From Bradyrhizobium stylosanthis (GTDB taxonomy: Bacteria > Pseudomonadota > Alphaproteobacteria > Rhizobiales > Xanthobacteraceae), in contig NZ_LVEM01000001.1 in the NCBI RefSeq assembly GCF_001641335.1, forward strand, positions 217,462 through 281,461: 64,000 bases of DNA. Reading direction: 5' to 3'. This document shows, piece by piece, positions 58,881-64,000 of the stretch. The translations under genes were made by a program, and so were the position numbers. The notes beneath the pieces are model-generated. The model was not told the DNA's origin. It did not search any database and saw nothing but the letters and a program-made list of their open reading frames with translations. Position 1 is the stretch's first letter. The number at the start of each line of letters is the position of its first letter.

Positions 58881-59759
58881 TTAAACAAGCCCTTGGCCGG
58901 CGTCCGAGCCCTTGGCCGCCTGCCGCTTGTTGAGCACGTGGATGGTGCCGAGCGCAAGCGCGATCACCGTGAACGAGACGGCCGAGATCACGGTGCCGAG
59001 TGCGTAGATGTCGGGGTTCGTCACCGTCGTGGTGAGGCCCTGCAGATCCAGCGGCAACGTGTTCACCGCGCCGATCGCCTGGCTGGAGCGGGCGAGTTCG
59101 TCCCAGGACAGCGTGAAGCCGAACAGGCCGATGCCGATCACCGAGGGCAGGATGATCGGCAGCACGACATGGCGGAAGGTCTGCCACGGCGTCGCGCCGA
59201 GATCGCGTGCGGCTTCCTCGAGGCGCGGATCGAAGCGGTTGAAGATCGCGAACATGATGAGCAGGCCGAACGGCAGCGTCCAGGTCAGGTGGGCGCCGAG
59301 GCCTGACGTGAGCAGACCCATCGAGGTCTCGAAGTTCTCGTTCCAGTGCGCCTTGATGAGGTCGTCGATGATGCGGAATTCCAGCGAGATGCCGAGCGAC
59401 GTAATGATGGAAGGAACAATGAGGCTCGCGATCGCCGAGTAGAACAGGATGCTTTGCGCCCTAAACTTCCTGCGGAAGGCCATGCCGGCGGCGACCGACA
59501 GCACGACGGTGACGATCATCACGATGATGCCGAGCAGCAGCGAACGGCGGAAGGCCGCGCCGAGATCGACGATGCCGGTGCCCTGGAACAGCTTTGCAAT
59601 CCAGAACGTCGACACGCCGTTCATCGGGAAGGTGAGGCCGCCCTGCGGTCCCTGGAACGATAGCACGTAGATCGCGATCATCGGGCCGTAGAGGAACAAC
59701 ACGTAGGCCGCGAAGAAGACCGCGAGCACGTAGAAAGAGCGAGGGCGTCCTTCCTTCAT
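58881..59759 (-). CDS. Polyamine-type ABC transporter permease (PotC-like)
   Basis: The 292-residue protein has six helices and the cytoplasmic EAA loop LEEAARDLGATPWQTFRHVV (about 176), typical of PotC/YdcV-type permeases. The FTLSWDELARSSQAIGA stretch follows, and the conserved LTFPMNGVSTFWIAKLFQG is at the N-terminus. Transport substrate is not determined; family members move spermidine, putrescine, opines or other cations. It starts two bases after the PotB-like stop codon and is followed by the racemase gene. Confidence 0.93.
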   Translation of the reverse strand: MKEGRPRSFYVLAVFFAAYVLFLYGPMIAIYVLSFQGPQGGLTFPMNGVSTFWIAKLFQGTGIVDLGAAFRRSLLLGIIVMIVTVVLSVAAGMAFRRKFRAQSILFYSAIASLIVPSIITSLGISLEFRIIDDLIKAHWNENFETSMGLLTSGLGAHLTWTLPFGLLIMFAIFNRFDPRLEEAARDLGATPWQTFRHVVLPIILPSVIGIGLFGFTLSWDELARSSQAIGAVNTLPLDLQGLTTTVTNPDIYALGTVISAVSFTVIALALGTIHVLNKRQAAKGSDAGQGLV

Positions 59760-59761
59760 GC

Positions 59762-60724
59762 TCAGAGCTCCTTCTTGATGTCGACGATGCGCGACATCAT
59801 GGTGATGATCAGGAAGGTGATGATGAGCAGGATCACGGCGTTGGCCGCGGCTGCGGGGAATTGCAGCGCGTTGACCCGCGTCTCGATGATCTTGCCGGCA
59901 GCCGCGATCTGCTGGCCGCCCATCACGCCGATGGTGATGAAGTCGCCCATCACGATGGTGATGACGAAGATCGAGCCGATCACGATGCCGGGCTTGGCCA
60001 GGGGAATGACGACATTGACGAGGGTCTGAAAGCCGCTGGCGCCGGCATCATAGGCCGCCTCGATCAGCGACTTGTCGATGCGGATCATCGAATTGAAGAT
60101 CGGCACCACCATGAAGAAGGTGAAGAGGTGGACCAGCGCGAGCACCACGGAGAATTCGGAGAACAGCAGCCATTCCAGGGGATGGTTGATCACCCCTGTC
60201 TTGACGAGGCCCGAGTTGACGAGGCCGTTGCGGCCGAGCAGCGGGATCCATGCGATCATGCGGATCACGTTGGAGGTCCAGAACGGGATCGTGCAGAGCA
60301 GCGACAGGCCCATCTGCCAGGTCTTGGACTTGACGTGGAAGGCGAGGAAGTAGGCGACCCAGAAGCCGATGAAGAGCGTGATCGCCCACACCATGAAGCA
60401 GAGCTTGAGCGTCTTCAGATAGGTCTTGCCGATCGTGCAGAGATCGGGGAGCTGCGCGATGCAGCCCTCGAACGTGTCGGTGTAGCCGCGGCCGGAGAAC
60501 GCCGGCAGCAGCTGGTATTCATTGTAGTCCCAGAAGGACACGATGACGACGAAGACGAGCGGAATGAGGAAGAAGGCGAGAAACACCAGCATCATCGGCC
60601 CGGCCTGAAGCCAGGAGACGAAGGACGGCGACAGGCGCGTCGGCTTTGCGGCGCGCGCTGTTCCCGACCCCGGGATCAAGCCCGGGGATGCCTGTTGCAG
60701 GACTTCTTCCGACATGTCCGTCAC
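59762..60724 (-). CDS. Polyamine-type ABC transporter permease (PotB-like)
   Basis: The 320-residue protein has six helices (first: GPMMLVFLAFFLIPLVFVVI) and the EAA loop LIEAAYDAGASGFQTLVNVV. The first 34 residues form a cytoplasmic tail, and residues about 13-19 (SPGLIPG) are encoded by a palindrome (60668-60687) of an intergenic repeat family. The start GTG 60724 overlaps the stop of the binding-protein gene (GTGA); ATG 60715 three codons downstream is an alternative. The tail is longer than usual for the family. Confidence 0.92.
   Translation of the reverse strand: MTDMSEEVLQQASPGLIPGSGTARAAKPTRLSPSFVSWLQAGPMMLVFLAFFLIPLVFVVIVSFWDYNEYQLLPAFSGRGYTDTFEGCIAQLPDLCTIGKTYLKTLKLCFMVWAITLFIGFWVAYFLAFHVKSKTWQMGLSLLCTIPFWTSNVIRMIAWIPLLGRNGLVNSGLVKTGVINHPLEWLLFSEFSVVLALVHLFTFFMVVPIFNSMIRIDKSLIEAAYDAGASGFQTLVNVVIPLAKPGIVIGSIFVITIVMGDFITIGVMGGQQIAAAGKIIETRVNALQFPAAAANAVILLIITFLIITMMSRIVDIKKEL
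60668..60687. repeat. Palindrome of CCCGGG family inside a coding sequence
   Basis: CCCCGGG (60668-60674), ATCAAG, CCCGGGG (60681-60687) form a 7-bp stem and continue as CATGCC-like sequence. It matches the core at 12510 in reversed orientation. It is in frame within the N-terminal tail of the PotB-like permease. Confidence 0.75.
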
Positions 60725-62010
60725 GCCGCGATGAACTCATTCCACTTGCGGACCATGTAGTCGTTCTCGTCCATCACCGCGTTCCAGCACGCGACGCCGC
60801 CCATGCGGTCTTCGTAGGAGCCGCCGTCGCGCACCGCGCCGGCCTTCTCCAGCAGCGAGCCGTCAGGCGCCTTGATGTCCTTCTCGGCCGCCTTGCCTTC
60901 CATCCAGTACGCCCACTCGTAGGGCTCCATGTGCGCCTTGGCGGTGGAGAGCACGGCCGAGTAGTAGCCCTGGCGGTTGAGATAGGCGCCGGCATAGCCG
61001 GACAGGAACCAGTTCACGAACTCATAAGCCCATTCGAGCTTGGGGCCCGAGACGCCCTTGGAGACGCAGAAGCCCGAAGCCCAGGAGCGGTAGCCTTCCT
61101 TGAGCGGCTGGAAGGTGCAGGGAATGCCCATCGAGCGGACCTTCGTCACCGCAGGCGACCACATCGACTGAATGACGGTCTCGCCCGATGCCATCAGGTT
61201 GACGCTCTCGTTGAAGTCCTTCCAGAAGGCGCGGAACTGGCCGGCCTTCTTGGCCTCGGTCATCACCTTCATGGTGAGATCGATCTCTTCCTTCGTCATG
61301 TTGCCCTTGTCGGCATATTTGTACTTGCCGGAGGCTTCCACGACCATCGCGGCATCCATGATGCCGATCGAGGGGATGTTGAGGATCGAGGCCTTGCCCT
61401 TGAACTCGGGGTTGAGCAGCTCGGCCCAGGTGCTGATCGGGCGCTTGATCAGGTCGGGGCGGATGCCGAGCGTGTCGGCGTTGTAGACGGTCGGGATCAG
61501 CGTGACGAATTCGGTCGCCGAGGTCGCGAACTTCTTGGAGTCCTTGCCTTCGAGATAGAGCACCTTCCAGGGCGCGGTGCCCTGGCCGCCGATCTTCTTG
61601 CCGCCGGGCGTCTCGCCCTTGGTGAAGACCGGCGTGATGTTGTCGAATTCCTTGATCTTCTTGGCGTCGAGGGCAAGGATGTTGCCCGACGGCACCAGCT
61701 TCTTCAGCGAGAAATATTCGGTGTCCAGCACGTCGAACGAGTTCGGCTGGGTCATCACGCGCTTGGTGACGTCGTCGGTGGTCGCGGTGATGTATTCGAT
61801 CTTGATGCCGGTGTCCTTCAGGCACTGCTTGGAGATGTCGTCGCCCTCGTTCACGGCGGTGCCGAGATAGCGCAGCACCTTCGCATCGGCCGACTTCACA
61901 TAGGGAAAGCCGGTGATGGCGCCGGAGCCGGCGGCGAGGCCGGCGAGACCCGCGGTGCCCTTGAGCAGCGTGCGGCGGCTGACGCCTTTCGTCCTGGTGG
62001 TCTCGGTCAT
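60721..62010 (-). CDS. Polyamine-type ABC transporter substrate-binding protein
   Basis: The 429-residue protein has a twin-arginine signal (SRRTLLKGTAGLAGLAAGSG; residues about 11-35), so it is folded before export to the periplasm. The mature part shows the PotD/PotF-like fold: KVLRYLGTAVNEGDDISKQC and GYYSAVLSTAKAHMEPYEWA. The start is ATG 62010 with agaggag eight bases upstream; an open extension of eight codons exists. The ligand is unknown. It lies 42 bases after the ATPase gene and overlaps the permease start. Confidence 0.92.
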   Translation of the reverse strand: MTETTRTKGVSRRTLLKGTAGLAGLAAGSGAITGFPYVKSADAKVLRYLGTAVNEGDDISKQCLKDTGIKIEYITATTDDVTKRVMTQPNSFDVLDTEYFSLKKLVPSGNILALDAKKIKEFDNITPVFTKGETPGGKKIGGQGTAPWKVLYLEGKDSKKFATSATEFVTLIPTVYNADTLGIRPDLIKRPISTWAELLNPEFKGKASILNIPSIGIMDAAMVVEASGKYKYADKGNMTKEEIDLTMKVMTEAKKAGQFRAFWKDFNESVNLMASGETVIQSMWSPAVTKVRSMGIPCTFQPLKEGYRSWASGFCVSKGVSGPKLEWAYEFVNWFLSGYAGAYLNRQGYYSAVLSTAKAHMEPYEWAYWMEGKAAEKDIKAPDGSLLEKAGAVRDGGSYEDRMGGVACWNAVMDENDYMVRKWNEFIAA

Positions 62011-62052
62011 ATCAGTCACTCCTCTGTTGCGCATTCCACTGATCGATCGGCG

Positions 62053-63039
62053 CTATTGCAGGCGCTGCGCCTTGGCGGGATCCCAGGTCGCCAGCACGCG
62101 GTCACCCGGACGGAACGGGTGGACGTCGAAGGCGGCTTCCGGAACATGGGAGAACAGGGCGGTGCCGTCGTCGAGCGTGAGCGAGACGGCGATGTAGGAG
62201 CCCTGGTACTCGGTCTGGGTCAGCAGCGCCGGTGCGCCGAACGCGCCGTCAGTGATCGGCTTGATGCCGAGCTGATCGGCGCGCACGGCGATGAGCTTGC
62301 CGGCGTCGCTGAGCACGTTGTGGCCGCCGATGAAGCGCGCCACGAATTCGGTGCGGGGGTGGTGGAAGATGTCGCGGGCAGTGCCCTGCTGCTCGATCTT
62401 GCCGTGGTTCATCACCACGATGTGGTCGGCGAGCGCCATCGCCTCTTCCTGGCCGTGGGTGACCTGGATGAAGCTGATCCCGAGCTCGCGCTGCAGCCGC
62501 TTCAATTCGCCCCGCATCTTCACCCGCAGGAACGGATCGAGCGCGGACAGCGGCTCGTCGAGCAACAGGATCTGCGGCTCGGTGATGAGTGCGCGGGCGA
62601 GCGCGACCCGTTGCTGCTGGCCGCCGGAGAGCTGGGCCGGCAGCCGGCCCGCATATTGGCTCATCGCCACCAGCTCGAGCAGTTCGCCGGCGCGCTTGTG
62701 GCGGGTCGGCTTGTCGATGCCGCGCATCTTCAAGGCGAAGGCGACGTTGTCGATCACGCTGAGATGCGGGAACAGCGCGTAGGACTGGAACATCATCGCG
62801 GTGCCGCGCTCGGCGGGCGGAAGATCGGTGACGTTCTGCGCGCCGAGGATGATGTCGCCAGCGCTGACCGCCTCGTGGCCGGCGATCATGCGCAAGGTCG
62901 AGGTCTTGCCGCAGCCGGAGGGGCCGAGCAGGCAGCAATAGGTGCCGGCCGGGATCTTCAGGTTGACGGTGTCGACCGCGAGCGTCGTGTCGTAGCGCTT
63001 GGTGACGGCGACCAGTTCGAGAGCGGCAGGAATGGCCAT
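62053..63039 (-). CDS. Polyamine-type ABC transporter ATPase (PotA-like)
   Basis: The 328-residue protein has Walker A LLGPSGCGKTSTLRMIAG (about 38), the Q-loop MMFQSYALFPHLSV, the signature LSGGQQQRVALARAL (about 137), Walker B ILLLDEPLSALDPFLR and the switch-His in QVTHGQEEAMALAD. A TOBE domain follows (LLTQTEYQGSYIAVSLTLDD). It is the first gene of the operon and powers import. The start is ATG 63039. Confidence 0.95.
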   Translation of the reverse strand: MAIPAALELVAVTKRYDTTLAVDTVNLKIPAGTYCCLLGPSGCGKTSTLRMIAGHEAVSAGDIILGAQNVTDLPPAERGTAMMFQSYALFPHLSVIDNVAFALKMRGIDKPTRHKRAGELLELVAMSQYAGRLPAQLSGGQQQRVALARALITEPQILLLDEPLSALDPFLRVKMRGELKRLQRELGISFIQVTHGQEEAMALADHIVVMNHGKIEQQGTARDIFHHPRTEFVARFIGGHNVLSDAGKLIAVRADQLGIKPITDGAFGAPALLTQTEYQGSYIAVSLTLDDGTALFSHVPEAAFDVHPFRPGDRVLATWDPAKAQRLQ

Positions 63040-63210
63040 GGCGAGTCCGGCAGGAGGGCGGTGTCCGGCCTCTCTCCGCAAGGTCCGTGCCAACAGGCTC
63101 CAGCCGGGCAGATTCCAAAAACTGTGCAGCGGAGTCAGATCGTTAGATCGAATCCGGCGGATTCGGGCTGCCTGCCGCGCGCGCAGCCGCCTGCACACAA
63201 AACGGGCGAA

Positions 63211-63244
63211 GATTGTATAAAGTTTCGCCTGTGATTGGATACAG
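63211..63244. promoter_or_regulatory. Direct repeat upstream of GntR gene (candidate operator)
   Basis: GATTGTATAAAG (63211-63222) and GATTGGATACAG (63233-63244) match at 10 of 12 bases and start 22 bases apart, about two helical turns. They lie between the divergent ABC operon and the GntR gene, and are AT-richer than their surroundings. Confidence 0.45.
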
Positions 63245-63295
63245 CTCGTCGTCTAACATTCGAGGCCGAACGTTGCCGATCGAGCTCTCACAGCC

Positions 63296-64000
63296 ATGGT
63301 TGCCAAGACCCGCCCCAAATCCGACGCGCCAGACGCCAGCGACCGCGTCAGCCGCATCAGGGAGGGCGTGACCGCAGCGATCCTGGAGCATCGCCTGTTG
63401 CCGGGCACGAAGCTCGGCGAGGACGAGATCGGCGAGATCTACGGCGCAAGCCGCACGCTGGTCCGCACCGCGCTGCAGCAGCTCGCTCACGAAGGTATCG
63501 TCAACATCGAGAAGAACCGCGGCGCCTTCGTCGCGCGCCCCACGCCCGCCGATGCCCGCGAAGTGTTCGAGGCGCGGCGCCTGATCGAGCCCACCATCGT
63601 CGACCACGCCGTCGATGCGGTGTCGCCGGCCTGGCTCGATCGTCTCCAGCAACATCTCGCCGAGGAACGCGAGGCCGAGCTGCGCGGCGACGCGCGCGCC
63701 TCGGTCCGCCTCTCCGGCGATTTTCACCGCCTCGTCGCCGAGATGAGCGGCCACAGCATCTATCTCGGTTTCCTCAAGGAGCTGATCGCGCGCTCTTCGC
63801 TGATCATCCTGCTGTATCGCCGTCACGACACGCCGGCCTGCGGCACCGATCACCATGCGGGTATCGTCGCCGCGATCCGCAAGCGCGACAAGCAGGCGGC
63901 GCGCGCGCAGATGCTGTCGCATCTGCGGGAGATCGAGGACGAGCTGTTCCTGAAGGATCCCGCCGCCGACGAGTTGCGGCTCGCCGACGTGCTGGGCGCC
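63296..64000 (+). CDS. GntR-family (FCD domain) transcriptional regulator, truncated by window edge
   Basis: At least 235 residues are visible without a stop; the gene runs off the right edge. It starts MVAKTRPKSDAPDASDRVSR. A winged helix-turn-helix is seen (DEIGEIYGASRTLVRTALQQ and VNIEKNRGAFVARP, about residues 45-85), then an FCD ligand-binding domain with metal-type residues (ARRLIEPTIVD, FHRLVAEMSGHS, HHAGIVAAIRKRD). FCD regulators bind acids such as glycolate or pyruvate and repress nearby genes. It is divergent from the polyamine-type ABC operon and likely controls it. Confidence 0.92.
   Translation, partial: MVAKTRPKSDAPDASDRVSRIREGVTAAILEHRLLPGTKLGEDEIGEIYGASRTLVRTALQQLAHEGIVNIEKNRGAFVARPTPADAREVFEARRLIEPTIVDHAVDAVSPAWLDRLQQHLAEEREAELRGDARASVRLSGDFHRLVAEMSGHSIYLGFLKELIARSSLIILLYRRHDTPACGTDHHAGIVAAIRKRDKQAARAQMLSHLREIEDELFLKDPAADELRLADVLGA

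Noticed and set aside
60646..63234. 862-residue open frame on the plus strand across the ABC operon
   Set aside because: It is antisense to the binding-protein and ATPase genes, which have clear family motifs; long antisense frames are common in GC-rich DNA.

Overview
The window is GC-rich, densely coded DNA from an alphaproteobacterium, most likely Bradyrhizobium or a close relative. This rests on the gene families (usg, DUF3126, a CIRCE-controlled groESL, an Anbu cluster, many dipeptide-type ABC genes) and on the intergenic palindromes. No database search was possible. There are about 68 protein genes and one tRNA. I saw no phage, integrase, transposase or CRISPR array. Both ends cut a gene: groEL on the left, a GntR regulator on the right.

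Layout. 0-9.3 kb: groESL with CIRCE and a promoter, usg, a TPR/O-GlcNAc-transferase-like protein, a cupin with a basic tail, a rhomboid protease, a CNT nucleoside transporter and an MFS exporter. 9.5-15.0 kb (minus strand): a cluster encoding a circularly permuted ATP-grasp enzyme, an alpha-E protein, a transglutaminase-like protease, an AhpD-like protein, the Anbu proteasome homologue and an SDR. This is the most interesting system in the window. 15.3-21.6 kb: a CinA-type protein, gpt, a Cys-motif protein, a short MetE-like enzyme coupled to a small secreted protein, and a GST/isomerase/quinone-reductase set. 21.6-35.6 kb: a crotonase, an amidase, two M20 peptidases, an M81 (MlrC) protein, a dipeptide-type ABC transporter with fused ATPases, and two tandem near-duplicate family 5 binding proteins. 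This looks like uptake and hydrolysis of peptides or amides.

35.7-44.7 kb: integral-membrane sugar-transferase-like proteins (GT39-like, two tandem GT87-like, one further multi-pass protein), a Bcr/CflA exporter, and a TetR regulator divergent from a crotonase across a palindromic operator. 44.9 kb: tRNA-Leu(UAA). 45-57 kb: housekeeping and small genes, including a FAD monooxygenase, an NDUFS6-type zinc protein, an alpha/beta hydrolase, a CPBP protease, cysE, DUF3126, a thioesterase, a gamma-carbonic anhydrase, a 54-residue RMF-like protein and several secreted or membrane proteins of unknown function. 57.4-64 kb: a polyamine-type ABC operon ending in an Asp/Glu/hydantoin racemase-like gene, read away from a GntR/FCD regulator.

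Many gene ends are followed by long imperfect inverted repeats in several recurring families. One copy of a short palindrome family lies inside the coding sequence of an ABC permease.
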